In this document: positions 35,638-43,885 of the stretch, piece after piece
Numbering within the stretch: the first letter of the stretch is position 1
How the letters are laid out: each line of letters begins with the position of its first letter
NCBI RefSeq assembly: GCF_014205275.1
Contig: NZ_JACHND010000001.1
Location: 2,666,001-2,730,000, forward strand
DNA: 64,000 nucleotides
Source of the DNA: Sphaerisporangium siamense
GTDB taxonomy: Bacteria > Actinomycetota > Actinomycetes > Streptosporangiales > Streptosporangiaceae
Direction of reading: 5' to 3'
Made by a program: the position numbers and the translations under genes
Notes under the pieces: model-generated
The model's database searches: none
What the model was told of the DNA's origin: nothing
What the model saw: the letters and a program-made list of their open reading frames with translations, nothing else

Positions 35638-36446
35638 CCGAGACCCTGCCGCGGGCCCGGGCGCTGGCCGGGTACGACGAGGTGAGCGGCATCCGGCAGG
35701 CGGCCGACCACGACTGGCTGCTCTCGCTCGCGCCCGCCGCGCCCCGCCGGATCGCCGACCTCGGCTGCGGCACCGGCGCGCTGCTCGACCAGGCGCTGCG
35801 CCGCTGGCCGCGGATCGAATACGCCCTGGGCGTGGACGGCGCGCCGGGACGGGTGCTGGACGCGCGGGCCCGGCTGGGGACGCGCGCGACGATCCGGGAG
35901 GGGGACCTGCGCCGCCTCGACGGGGAGTCCGGCGCGTTCGACCTGGTCGTCATGAGCTCGGTGCTGCACTGGCTCTACCCGGACGAGGACCGGGCCCTGG
36001 CGTGGATCGCCGGCCACCTGACGCCGGGCGGGGCCTTCCTGCTGACCACGCACCATCCCGATCTGCGCGAGGACGGCCTCGGCGGCGAGGACCTCCTCGC
36101 CGCCGAGGCGCTGGACCTGCTCGGCCTCGACGCCGGGGCGCTGCGCGAGATCGTCCCGATGGGCGCCCGCGCCAGGTCCGCGACCGCCGTGCGCGAGCTG
36201 CTGAGCCGCAGGTTCACCGTCGAACGCCACGAGGAGCGCCGGGTCGCCGTCCGCACCAGGGACGCGGACGAGTGGCGGCGCTTCCACGCCTCCACGTGGG
36301 GCACCTACTTCAGCCGGCTGGCGCCCGCCTCCCGGCAGGAGGAGTTCTTCCGCGCGGTCGGCGCCGCCGCCGAACGGCGCATGGCCCGGCAGGGCGAGGT
36401 CTACCCCATCACCGTGCGCGCCTGGCGGTGCGCGCCCCCTCAGTGA
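35634..36446 (+). CDS. Class I SAM-dependent methyltransferase
   Basis: A 270-residue methyltransferase with the SAM loop IADLGCGTGALLDQALRRW, the acidic VDGAPGRVLDARARLG, SSVLHWLYPDEDRALAW and a LTPGGAFLLTTHHPDL strand. The HWLYP segment is typical of small-molecule methyltransferases of the type-11/12 group. It starts in an ATGA overlap with the monooxygenase stop, so it should act on the same pathway intermediate. The acceptor atom is unknown. About 40 bp separate it from the transporter part of the operon. Confidence 0.88.
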   Translation: MTETLPRARALAGYDEVSGIRQAADHDWLLSLAPAAPRRIADLGCGTGALLDQALRRWPRIEYALGVDGAPGRVLDARARLGTRATIREGDLRRLDGESGAFDLVVMSSVLHWLYPDEDRALAWIAGHLTPGGAFLLTTHHPDLREDGLGGEDLLAAEALDLLGLDAGALREIVPMGARARSATAVRELLSRRFTVERHEERRVAVRTRDADEWRRFHASTWGTYFSRLAPASRQEEFFRAVGAAAERRMARQGEVYPITVRAWRCAPPQ

Positions 36447-36487
36447 GAGTTCCCCCCTGTGAGATCCAAGTGAGAACGGAAAAGACC

Positions 36488-38119
36488 GTGCGACTCCGTG
36501 GCCCGATCCTCGCCCTGGCGGTGTGCGTGCTCCTGGCCTCCTGCTCCACCGCCGGGGCGAGCGGGTCAGGCGGCGGCGCGCCCCGGGCGGGGGGCACGCT
36601 GACCTTCACCACCGACATCGAACCCGACGTGTTCGACCCGCACGTCAGCCCCGCCGACATCACCGGCGTGATCATGCGCAACGTCCTGGACTCCCTGGTG
36701 GCGGAGGACCGCGACGGCTCCTTCAAGCCCTGGCTCGCCACCTCGTGGAAGATCTCGCCCGACGGCCGGTCGTACACCTTCCGCCTGCGCGAGGACGTCA
36801 CGTTCACCGACGGCACCCCGTTCGACGCCGCCGCGGTGAAGGCCAACCTCGACCGGGTCGTCGCGCCCGCCACCAAGTCCCAGTACGCGGCGGTGCTCAT
36901 CGCCCCCTACGAGCGCGCCGACGTGGAGGACCCGCACACCGTGACGGTGCGTCTCAAGCGGCCGTACGCGCCGTTCCTGCACGCTCTCAGCACCACCTAC
37001 CTCGGCATCTACTCGCCCAAGGCGCTGCGCGAGCACGCCGCCGACCTGGCGGCGGGCGGGCCGCGGAACGTCGGCAGCGGGCCCTTCCTGCTGGCCTCCC
37101 GGGTGAAGGGGCAGCAGGCCGTCTTCACCCGCAACCCCGCCTACAACTGGGCTCCCGGCACCGCCCGGCACCGCGGCCCCGCCTACCTCGACAAGCTCGT
37201 GATCGGCTTCCTGCCGGAGAACGCCACCCGGGTCGGCGCCGTCGGCTCCGGCCAGAGCGACGTCGCCGACTTCCTGCCCGCCGGGCAGGTGCGGTCCCTG
37301 ACGGCCCGGCCGGGGCTGCGCGTCCTGAGCCAGGAGTCCCCGGGGCTGGTCTACTCGTACTACCTCAACACCGAGCGGCCGCCGTTCGACCGGCGCGAGG
37401 CCCGGCTCGCCGTCCGCGCCGCCATCGACACCGCCCTGATCACCAAGGCCGTCTTCGCGGGGCAGTACCGGCCGGCCTGGTCCCCGCTCAGCCCTTCCAC
37501 ACCGGCCTACGACGCGACCCTGGAGAACACCTGGCCCTACCGTCCGGGCGAGGCGGACCGCCTGCTGGACGGGCTCGGCTGGACCGGGCGCGACGCGGAC
37601 GGCTACCGCACCAAGGACGGCAAGAGGTTCGCCATCACCCTGCTCTATGTGCCCGCCTACACCAAGGCCGAGCGGCGCACCTACGACACCGCCGTCCAGG
37701 ACGCGCTGCGCAAGGTCGGCGTGCAGCTGACGCTCAAACCCCTCGACGCGGCCACCTACACGCCCGTCCGCAACCGCGGCGAGTACGACATCATCGCCTA
37801 CGCCTGGGGCGGCTCGGAGCCGGACCTGCTGCGCGCCGTCTTCCACTCCGGGAGCCGGCTCGCCGACGGCGGGGCCAACGGCGCCCGGGTACACGACAGC
37901 GAGGTCGACGCCTGGCTCGACCAGGCCGCCACGACCACCGACCGGGCGGCGCGCGCCGACCTGTACGCCAAGGTCCAGCGGAAGGTCGTCGCCGAGGCGT
38001 ACTCGGTGCCCGCCTTCGTCGCGAGCCGCCAGCTCGCCGTCCGGGAACGCGCCCGCGACGTCGGCTTCGACGCCTCCGCCTGGCCGTTGTTCCACGACGC
38101 CTGGGTCACCGGGCGGTGA
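36488..38119 (+). CDS. ABC transporter substrate-binding lipoprotein, SBP_bac_5 (Dpp/Opp/Nik type)
   Basis: A 543-residue family 5 extracellular binding protein. GTG 36488 gives a compact signal peptide (VRLRGPILALAVCVLLASC) with the lipobox cysteine at LLASC, and a GGAAAA site precedes it; GTG 36470 is the alternative. Family features are GGTLTFTTDIEPDVFDPH, SWKISPDGRSYTFRLREDVTF and NVGSGPFLLASR. These proteins bind peptides, opines, metal chelates or similar compounds outside the membrane. The following genes encode the rest of the transporter. Confidence 0.9.
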   Translation: MRLRGPILALAVCVLLASCSTAGASGSGGGAPRAGGTLTFTTDIEPDVFDPHVSPADITGVIMRNVLDSLVAEDRDGSFKPWLATSWKISPDGRSYTFRLREDVTFTDGTPFDAAAVKANLDRVVAPATKSQYAAVLIAPYERADVEDPHTVTVRLKRPYAPFLHALSTTYLGIYSPKALREHAADLAAGGPRNVGSGPFLLASRVKGQQAVFTRNPAYNWAPGTARHRGPAYLDKLVIGFLPENATRVGAVGSGQSDVADFLPAGQVRSLTARPGLRVLSQESPGLVYSYYLNTERPPFDRREARLAVRAAIDTALITKAVFAGQYRPAWSPLSPSTPAYDATLENTWPYRPGEADRLLDGLGWTGRDADGYRTKDGKRFAITLLYVPAYTKAERRTYDTAVQDALRKVGVQLTLKPLDAATYTPVRNRGEYDIIAYAWGGSEPDLLRAVFHSGSRLADGGANGARVHDSEVDAWLDQAATTTDRAARADLYAKVQRKVVAEAYSVPAFVASRQLAVRERARDVGFDASAWPLFHDAWVTGR

Positions 38120-39063
38120 AGGGCAGCGTGCTCCGGTTCGCGGCGCGGCGCGCGCTCGCCGGGATCGCGGTGCTGTGGGCGGCGGCCTCGCTGGCCTTCG
38201 CCGCGCTGCACCTGCTGCCCGGCGACGTGGCCGACGCCGTGCTCGGCCCCAACAGCGGCGCCCCGCCGCAGGTCCGCGCGCAGATCCGGCAGGACTACGG
38301 CCTCGACGACCCGTTGCCGGCGCAGTACCTGCGGCACATGGCCGCGCTGGCCACCGGCGACCTCGGCCGGTCCTACCAGTTCGGGCTCCCGGTGTCCCAG
38401 GTGCTCGCCGACCAGGTCGGCCCCACCGTCGAGCTGGCCGTCAGCTCCGCCGTCGTGTCGGTGGCGCTGGCGTTCTGCGCGGCGCTCGCCACCGGGGGGC
38501 GGGGCGGCGCGGCGGGCGCGATCGCCAATGGCATCGGCCTGCTCGCCCTCTCGGTGCCGTCCTACTGGCTGGGCATCCTGGGCCTCGCCGTGTTCTCCTT
38601 CCGGTTCGGGCTGCTGCCCGCGGCGGGCGCGGACGGCCCGCAGGCGCTGGTGTTGCCCGCGCTCACCCTGGCGCTGCCGCTCGCCGGGGTGCTCGCCCAG
38701 GTGATACGGCAGCAGCTCCACGCGGTCAGGGACGCGCCGTTCGTGCTGACCGCCCGCGCCCGCGGCGCGGGGGAGCGGAGGCTGCTGGCCCGCCACACGC
38801 TGCGGCACGCCGCGCTGCCCGTGGTCACCCTGTCGGGGTGGATCACCGGGGCCCTGATGGGCGGCGCGGTGCTCACCGAGACCGTCTTCGCCCGGCCGGG
38901 CCTCGGCCGCGTCCTGGTGACGGCGGTGGGGAGCAGGGACATTCCCGTGGTGAGCGCGCTGATGCTGGTGTCGGCGGCGGCCTTCGTCGTCGTCAACCTG
39001 CTGGTGGACCTGGCCTACCTGGCGATCGACCCGCGGTTGCGCGCTCCGGGGGCCGTCACGTGA
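38116..39063 (+). CDS. ABC transporter permease, DppB/OppB type
   Basis: A 315-residue permease with six hydrophobic segments. An N-terminal helix and the LLPGDVADAVLG / LPAQYLRHMAALATGDLGRS region mark the DppB group. The cytoplasmic EAA loop reads TARARGAGERRLLARHTLRHAALP. Starts with GTG in a GTGA overlap with the binding-protein stop and ends in the same way at the next permease. It forms the channel heterodimer with the product of 39060-39896. Confidence 0.93.
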   Translation: MKGSVLRFAARRALAGIAVLWAAASLAFAALHLLPGDVADAVLGPNSGAPPQVRAQIRQDYGLDDPLPAQYLRHMAALATGDLGRSYQFGLPVSQVLADQVGPTVELAVSSAVVSVALAFCAALATGGRGGAAGAIANGIGLLALSVPSYWLGILGLAVFSFRFGLLPAAGADGPQALVLPALTLALPLAGVLAQVIRQQLHAVRDAPFVLTARARGAGERRLLARHTLRHAALPVVTLSGWITGALMGGAVLTETVFARPGLGRVLVTAVGSRDIPVVSALMLVSAAAFVVVNLLVDLAYLAIDPRLRAPGAVT

Positions 39064-39896
39064 TCCCCGGCGTCTTCGCCCGCGCCTCCCGGGCGCGGCC
39101 GGCCGGGCCCGCGCTGGCCGGGGCCGTCCTGGTGGCCCTGGCCGTGGCCGTCGCGTTCCCCGGGCTGCTGACCGGCCGCGACCCGGCCGTCACGGACCTC
39201 ACGGCGGCCCTGAGCCCCCCGGGCGCCGGCCACCTGTTCGGCACCGACGAACTCGGCAGGGACGTGCTGGCGCGCGTCGTGTACGGCGCGCGCACCTCGC
39301 TGCTCATCGGGATCGGCGCCACCGTGCTCGGCGCGCTCGGCGGCACGGTGATCGGGCTCGTGGCCGCCGCCGGCGGCAGGCGGGTGGACCAGGCCCTCAT
39401 GCGGCTCCTGGACGTGGCGCTCGCCGTCCCCGAACTGCTGCTGGCCCTGGTCATCGTCGCGTTCACCGGGACCGGCACCGCCAACGTGCTGGTCGCCGTG
39501 GGCCTGGCCGCCGTGCCGAACTACGCGCGGGTGGTGCGCGGCCAGGCGCTGGTGGCCGTCAGGTCCGGATACGCGGAGGCGGCGATCGGCCTCGGCACGC
39601 CGTGGCCCGTGATCGTCCTGCGGCACGTCCTGCCCAACGTCGCCGGGCCGTTGCTGCTGCTCGCCACCACCGGGACGGGCACGTCCATCATCTCCGGGTC
39701 CGCGCTGAGCTTCCTCGGCCTCGGGCCCGAGCCTCCGGCGGTCGAGTGGGGCGCGATGCTCGCCGACGGGCGCGAGAACCTGGCGGTCGCCTGGTGGCCC
39801 GGGGTCTTCCCGGGGCTGGCGGTCGTCGCCGTGGTCATGTCCGTGACCGTCGTGGGCCGGTGGCTCCAGGCGCGGGCCGAGGGAAGGACCGCATGA
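39060..39896 (+). CDS. ABC transporter permease, DppC/OppC type
   Basis: A 278-residue permease partner. The DppC signature HLFGTDELGRDVLARVVYGARTS is present after the first helix. The EAA loop is EAAIGLGTPWPVIVLRHVLPN, and the late SALSFLGLGPEPPAVEWGAML segment is nearly invariant in this family. Coupled by GTGA upstream and ATGA downstream. Together with 38116-39063 it makes the membrane part of an importer, probably feeding or re-importing the pathway's compound. Confidence 0.94.
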   Translation: MIPGVFARASRARPAGPALAGAVLVALAVAVAFPGLLTGRDPAVTDLTAALSPPGAGHLFGTDELGRDVLARVVYGARTSLLIGIGATVLGALGGTVIGLVAAAGGRRVDQALMRLLDVALAVPELLLALVIVAFTGTGTANVLVAVGLAAVPNYARVVRGQALVAVRSGYAEAAIGLGTPWPVIVLRHVLPNVAGPLLLLATTGTGTSIISGSALSFLGLGPEPPAVEWGAMLADGRENLAVAWWPGVFPGLAVVAVVMSVTVVGRWLQARAEGRTA

Positions 39897-41428
39897 TCAG
39901 GGCCGAGGGCCTCGTCGTCCGCTTCGGAGAGGTCGCCGCCGTCCGCGGCGTGGACGTGACGGTACGGCCCGGCGAATGCCTGGCCCTGATCGGCGAGTCG
40001 GGCTCGGGCAAGAGCACCATCGCCCGCGCGCTGCTGGGGCTGGCGGGCCCGGAGGCGAGCGTCGGCGCCCGGCGGCTGGAGATCGGCGGGCGGGACGCCC
40101 GCGACTTCGACGAGCGGGCCTGGCGCGCCGTGCGGGGACGGGTCGTGGGGTTCGTCGCCCAGGACGCGCTCGGGTCCCTGGACCCGTTGCGCCGCGTCCG
40201 CGCCGAGGTCGCCGAGCCGATGATCATCCATCGCACGGTGCCCTCCGGCGAGGTCGGCGCGCGGGTGGTGGACCTGCTCGGCCGGGTCGGCGTCCCGGAG
40301 CCGCGGGTGCGCGCCGCCCAGTACCCGCACGAGCTCTCCGGCGGCCTCCGGCAGCGCGCCCTCATCGCCTCGGCGCTGGCCGCCGGCCCCGGCGTGCTGA
40401 TCGCCGACGAGCCCACCACCGCCCTCGACGTCACCGTCCAGGCGCGGATCCTCGACCTGCTCGCCGACGCACGGCGGGCGGGCGCCGGACTGCTGCTGAT
40501 CAGCCACGACCCGGCCGTGGTCGCCCGGCTGGCCGACCGCGTCGCCGTGCTCCGCGACGGCGAGGTGGTCGAGAGCGGCCCCGCCGAGCGGGTTCTCGGC
40601 GCGCCCGAACACCCCTACACCCGGACGCTGCTCGACGCCGTCCCCCGCGTGCGGACGGCCGGGTCGCCGCCCGGCTCCCGCGTGGTCCTGGAGGCCGCCG
40701 GGATCGGGAAGTCCTACGGCGCCCGCGCCGCCGTCCGTGACGTCTCGCTGCGCCTGCGCTCGGGGGAGACGATCGGCGTCGTCGGCGAGTCCGGCTCCGG
40801 CAAGAGCACCCTCGCCCGGATCCTCATGGGCCTGGTCCGGCCGGACACCGGGGAGGTGCGGCTGGACGGCGAGCCGTGGTCCGCCCTGCCGGAACGGCGG
40901 CGCCGGCCGCGCCGGGGCCGCATCCAGCTCGTCCACCAGGATCCGCAGGGCTCGTTCGACCCGCGGCTGACGGTCGGCCGCATCATCGCCGAGGCCCTGC
41001 CCCGCGGCCCGGGGCGGCGCGCACGCGCCCTGGAGCTGCTCGACATGGTCGGCCTGTCCGCCGGGCATCTCGACCGGCGGCCCCGCCGGCTGTCCGGCGG
41101 GCAGCGCCAGCGCGTGGCCATCGCCAGAGCGCTCGCCGCCGGCCCCGGCGTGCTGGTCTGCGACGAGCCCGTCTCGGCCCTGGACGTCTCCATCCAGGCG
41201 CAGATCCTCGACCTGCTCGCCGGCCTGCGGCACCGGCTCGGCCTCGCCATGGTCTTCATCTCGCACGACCTCGCCGTGGTCCGCGGCGTCAGCGACCAGG
41301 TCATGGTGATGAAGGACGGCCGGGTCGTCGAAGAGGGACCCGTGGAGGACATCTTCGACCGGCCGTCCCACCCGTACACCAGGACGCTGCTGGCCGCCTC
41401 GCCCCCCTCTGTCCGGCTTGCCCGGTAG
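39893..41428 (+). CDS. Fused dual ABC ATPase (DppD-DppF type)
   Basis: A 511-residue protein containing two complete nucleotide-binding domains in tandem. The first has Walker A GESGSGKST (about 36), signature LSGGLRQRALIA and Walker B VLIADEPTTALDV. The second has Walker A GESGSGKST (about 300), signature LSGGQRQRVAIA and VLVCDEPVSALDV. Each ends in the oligopeptide-transporter C-terminal motif HPYTR. In many bacteria these domains are separate DppD and DppF proteins. It completes the transporter and is the last gene of the operon. Confidence 0.94.
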   Translation: MIRAEGLVVRFGEVAAVRGVDVTVRPGECLALIGESGSGKSTIARALLGLAGPEASVGARRLEIGGRDARDFDERAWRAVRGRVVGFVAQDALGSLDPLRRVRAEVAEPMIIHRTVPSGEVGARVVDLLGRVGVPEPRVRAAQYPHELSGGLRQRALIASALAAGPGVLIADEPTTALDVTVQARILDLLADARRAGAGLLLISHDPAVVARLADRVAVLRDGEVVESGPAERVLGAPEHPYTRTLLDAVPRVRTAGSPPGSRVVLEAAGIGKSYGARAAVRDVSLRLRSGETIGVVGESGSGKSTLARILMGLVRPDTGEVRLDGEPWSALPERRRRPRRGRIQLVHQDPQGSFDPRLTVGRIIAEALPRGPGRRARALELLDMVGLSAGHLDRRPRRLSGGQRQRVAIARALAAGPGVLVCDEPVSALDVSIQAQILDLLAGLRHRLGLAMVFISHDLAVVRGVSDQVMVMKDGRVVEEGPVEDIFDRPSHPYTRTLLAASPPSVRLAR

Positions 41429-41455
41429 CGCGGGGCGGCGGGTAGGGTTTCCGCC

Positions 41456-42049
41456 GTGGCGATGGCGATCTGCGTGTTCTGCGCGTCCAGTCAGAAGATC
41501 GACCGAAAGTACCTGGATCTCGCCGCCGAGGTCGGCGCCGAGGTGGCCCGGCGCGGGCACACGCTCGTCAGCGGCGGCGCGACGGTCTCGTGCATGGGCG
41601 CGGTCACCCGCGCCGCCCGCGAGGCCGGCGGCCGTACGGTCGGCGTCATGCCCCAGGCCCTGGTGGACCTGGAGATCGCCGACACCGACTCCGACGAGCT
41701 GATCATCACGGCCGACATGCGGGAGCGCAAGGGCGTCATGGACGCCCGCTCCGACGCCTTCCTCGTCCTGCCCGGCGGCATCGGCACGCTGGAGGAGCTG
41801 TTCGAGATCTGGACGGCCCGCGTGCTCGGCCTGCACGACAAGCCCCTGGTGATCCTCGACCCCTGGGGCCTGTACGAGTCGCTGCGCCGCCTGGTCGACG
41901 ACATGTACGAGGGCGGCTTCACCCGTCCGAACGTCTACGACGCCATCTCGTGGACCACCACGGTCGAGGAGGCGGTCCGCCACCTCGAACGCCCCGCCCG
42001 CCCGCTGACCCCGACCCCCGAGGAGGTCGGAGAGTCGGCCACCGGCTGA
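41456..42049 (+). CDS. LOG-family protein, short form (TIGR00730)
   Basis: A 197-residue Lonely Guy protein of the classical short form. It begins CVFCASSQKIDRKYLDLA, carries LVSGGATVSCMGAVTRAARE in place of the usual GGGxxGLM sequence, and has the catalytic PGGIGTLEELFEIWT. Expected activity is cytokinin riboside 5'-monophosphate phosphoribohydrolase or a related nucleotide hydrolase. Start GTG 41456 or ATG 41462. It is 27 bp after the transporter ATPase, but the adjacent gene set suggests it belongs to the core block to its right. Confidence 0.9.
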   Translation: MAMAICVFCASSQKIDRKYLDLAAEVGAEVARRGHTLVSGGATVSCMGAVTRAAREAGGRTVGVMPQALVDLEIADTDSDELIITADMRERKGVMDARSDAFLVLPGGIGTLEELFEIWTARVLGLHDKPLVILDPWGLYESLRRLVDDMYEGGFTRPNVYDAISWTTTVEEAVRHLERPARPLTPTPEEVGESATG

Positions 42050-42066
42050 TCGCCCTGCGTGGACGG

Positions 42067-42351
42067 TTAGGCCAGGCCGCGGCGGGTCAGCGTAGGGGGA
42101 CGCCGTCCGGCCAGGGAGTCGGTCATGGCGACCGCCTGGCGCACGCCGTCCGGGTGGGAGGTGCGGAAGACCCGGGCGCCGAGCCAGGCGTAGACCGCGG
42201 CGGCGGCGATCTGTGTGGTCTCGTCGCCCGACAAGGTCACCGCGACCGTGCGGCCCTCGGCGACCAGGCGCTCGGCCTCCGCCGCGGAGCCCGCCTCGGC
42301 CCAGGCCGGGTCGAGCGGTTCTGCGGGGCCGAGCACCAACGCTGCCGTCAT
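42067..42351 (-). CDS. Small hypothetical protein resembling a DHPS C-terminus
   Basis: A 94-residue protein lying alone on the minus strand between a LOG gene and the DivIVA-like gene. The part AAAAVYAWLGARVFRTSHPDGVRQAVAMTDSL resembles the last strand and helix of dihydropteroate synthases (AWLGARVFRTHDV-like); no pterin- or sulfa-site residues from the rest of that barrel are present. It may be a remnant of a folP-like gene or a small protein in its own right. I am not certain of either. Confidence 0.55.
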   Translation of the reverse strand: MTAALVLGPAEPLDPAWAEAGSAAEAERLVAEGRTVAVTLSGDETTQIAAAAVYAWLGARVFRTSHPDGVRQAVAMTDSLAGRRPPTLTRRGLA

Positions 42352-42423
42352 GCGCCGATTGTCACACGCCGGGCGGTCTTGACGGTCGGCGTCCCCCGGA
42401 ACGAGGCGCGCTCAAAGGCACCC

Positions 42424-43257
42424 ATGTGGCACGATTCGTATGTGCTGGTCCTTCTCGCCATCGCCGCGGTCGCTGTCCTTTACTTCGTGGTGACGGTCTC
42501 CCAGGGGCGTGGCGGAGAGCTCGTCGAGTTCGCCCCCGACGTGCCGCCCGTGGAGCTTCCCGAGCCCGGGCAGCTCACCGCCGCCGACTTCGCGGACCTG
42601 CATCTGCCGATGAGCCTGGTCGGATACCACACGCAGATCGTCGACGAGACCCTGCAGCGGGCCGCGACCGCGATCGGGCAGCGCGACACCCACATCGCCG
42701 TGCTGGAGAGGCGCGTCGAGGAACTGCTGGCCGGGCGCATCCAGGCCCGCCAGGAGTCGTACGTGCGGCCCTCCTGGGCGCCGATCGCCTCGCCCGAGCC
42801 GGAGCCGGAGGTGGCCCCGCACGAGACGGCCGAGGCCCTGTTCGGCGCCATCGGCCCCCACACGGCCACGCGCGCCCTGACCGCCGAGCCGTCCACTGAG
42901 CCGTCCACTGAGCCGTCCACTGAGCCGTCCACTGAGCCGTCCACTGAGCCGTCCACTGAGCCGCCCGCCGAGGAGCGCGGCCCCTTCGAGGAGCCGGACA
43001 AGCGCGAGCCCGCCACGCCGGCGGCCCAGGAGCGCGGGGCCTTGGAGACGCCGGCCCAGGACCACGGGGACGGGGAAGCGCCGTCCGGGGACCGCGGCGT
43101 GGCCGAGGCGCCGTCCCAGGAGCGGGGCGCGTTCGAGGAAGCGCCCAAGGAGCGCGGCGCGTTCGAGGCGGCCGGCGACCGGTCCGGCGCCCGCGCCGCC
43201 GCCAAGCGGGGCGGCCGCGCGGCCGGGGAGCGCCCCGACCCCGAGGACGCCTCCTGA
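42424..43257 (+). CDS. DivIVA-like coiled-coil membrane protein with repeat-rich tail
   Basis: A 277-residue protein. The N-terminal hydrophobic helix is at about 5-25 (YVLVLLAIAAVAVLYFVVTV). A short coiled-coil part follows (YHTQIVDETLQRAATAIGQRD and IAVLERRVEELLAGRIQAR), of the DivIVA-domain kind found next to tag in actinobacteria. The rest, from about 125 on, is disordered: six copies of EPST, then imperfect ERGAFEEAP-like repeats and a basic end. Likely a membrane-associated scaffold, perhaps in cell-pole or division organisation. ATG 42424 is used because the membrane helix begins there. Confidence 0.75.
   Translation: MWHDSYVLVLLAIAAVAVLYFVVTVSQGRGGELVEFAPDVPPVELPEPGQLTAADFADLHLPMSLVGYHTQIVDETLQRAATAIGQRDTHIAVLERRVEELLAGRIQARQESYVRPSWAPIASPEPEPEVAPHETAEALFGAIGPHTATRALTAEPSTEPSTEPSTEPSTEPSTEPSTEPPAEERGPFEEPDKREPATPAAQERGALETPAQDHGDGEAPSGDRGVAEAPSQERGAFEEAPKERGAFEAAGDRSGARAAAKRGGRAAGERPDPEDAS
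42889..42960. repeat. Six perfect 12-bp tandem repeats
   Basis: The unit CCGTCCACTGAG occurs six times without a single change, encoding repeated P-S-T-E inside the disordered tail of the DivIVA-like protein. The unit keeps the reading frame, so changes in copy number would alter only tail length. Perfect identity suggests recent expansion by slippage. Confidence 0.95.
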
Positions 43258-43308
43258 GGCCACGGGGCCGTGCCGCCCATCCGGGCAGGGCTTGTACGCT
43301 CGGGGTTC

Positions 43309-43863
43309 GTGACCCCTGAGCCTGTCCGCTGCGGCTGGGTGACCAGCGCTCCCGACTACATCCGCTACCACGACGAAGAGTGGGGCCGTCCCGTCCGGGG
43401 CGACGACCTGGTGTTCGAGCGCCTCACCCTGGAGGCGTTCCAGTCCGGCCTGTCCTGGCTCACCATCCTGCGCAAGCGCGAGAACTTCCGCGCGGCCTTC
43501 GCCGGCTTCTCGATCCCCGCCGTCGCGGCGTTCGGCGAGGGCGACGTCGCCCGTCTACTGGCCGACCCGGGAATCGTCCGCAACCGCATGAAGATCGAGG
43601 CGGCCATCGCCAACGCCCGGGTCGCCGCCGAGGTCCCCGGCGGCGTGTCCGAGCTGGTCTGGCGGTACGCAGACCCGGGCTCCCCCGTGCCGAAGACCTT
43701 CGCCGACGTGCCCGCCACCACCTCCGGCTCCACGGCGCTGGCCAAGGAGCTCAAGCGTCACGGCTTCCGCTTCGTAGGCCCCACGACGGCGTACGCGCTG
43801 ATGCAGGCCATCGGCCTGGTGAACGACCACGTCGCCGACTGCTGGGTGCGCGCCTCCGGCTGA
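43309..43863 (+). CDS. tag: DNA-3-methyladenine glycosylase I
   Basis: A 184-residue base-excision glycosylase that removes 3-methyladenine from alkylated DNA. The HhH-superfamily Tag signature is complete: zinc ligands Cys in VRCGWVTS, His in YHDEEWG, and a C-terminal His and Cys in NDHVADCW. The EAFQSGLSWLTILRKRENFR core also matches. The frame extends upstream to 43270, but GTG 43309 places the first zinc ligand at the usual distance from the N-terminus. Confidence 0.93.
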   Translation: MTPEPVRCGWVTSAPDYIRYHDEEWGRPVRGDDLVFERLTLEAFQSGLSWLTILRKRENFRAAFAGFSIPAVAAFGEGDVARLLADPGIVRNRMKIEAAIANARVAAEVPGGVSELVWRYADPGSPVPKTFADVPATTSGSTALAKELKRHGFRFVGPTTAYALMQAIGLVNDHVADCWVRASG

Positions 43864-43867
43864 CGCG

Positions 43868-43885
43868 CGGGGGCTAGCGCCCCCG
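43868..43885. terminator. Convergent hairpin between tag and the enoyl-CoA hydratase gene
   Basis: CGGGGGC and GCCCCCG arms with a TAGC loop lie in the 10-bp gap between two convergent genes; the hairpin covers the stop codon of the minus-strand gene. It could terminate transcription from both sides. Confidence 0.45.

Noticed and set aside
42889..42960. CRISPR-like or non-coding tandem array
   Set aside because: Units are directly adjacent 12-mers without spacers and keep the reading frame of a coding sequence.
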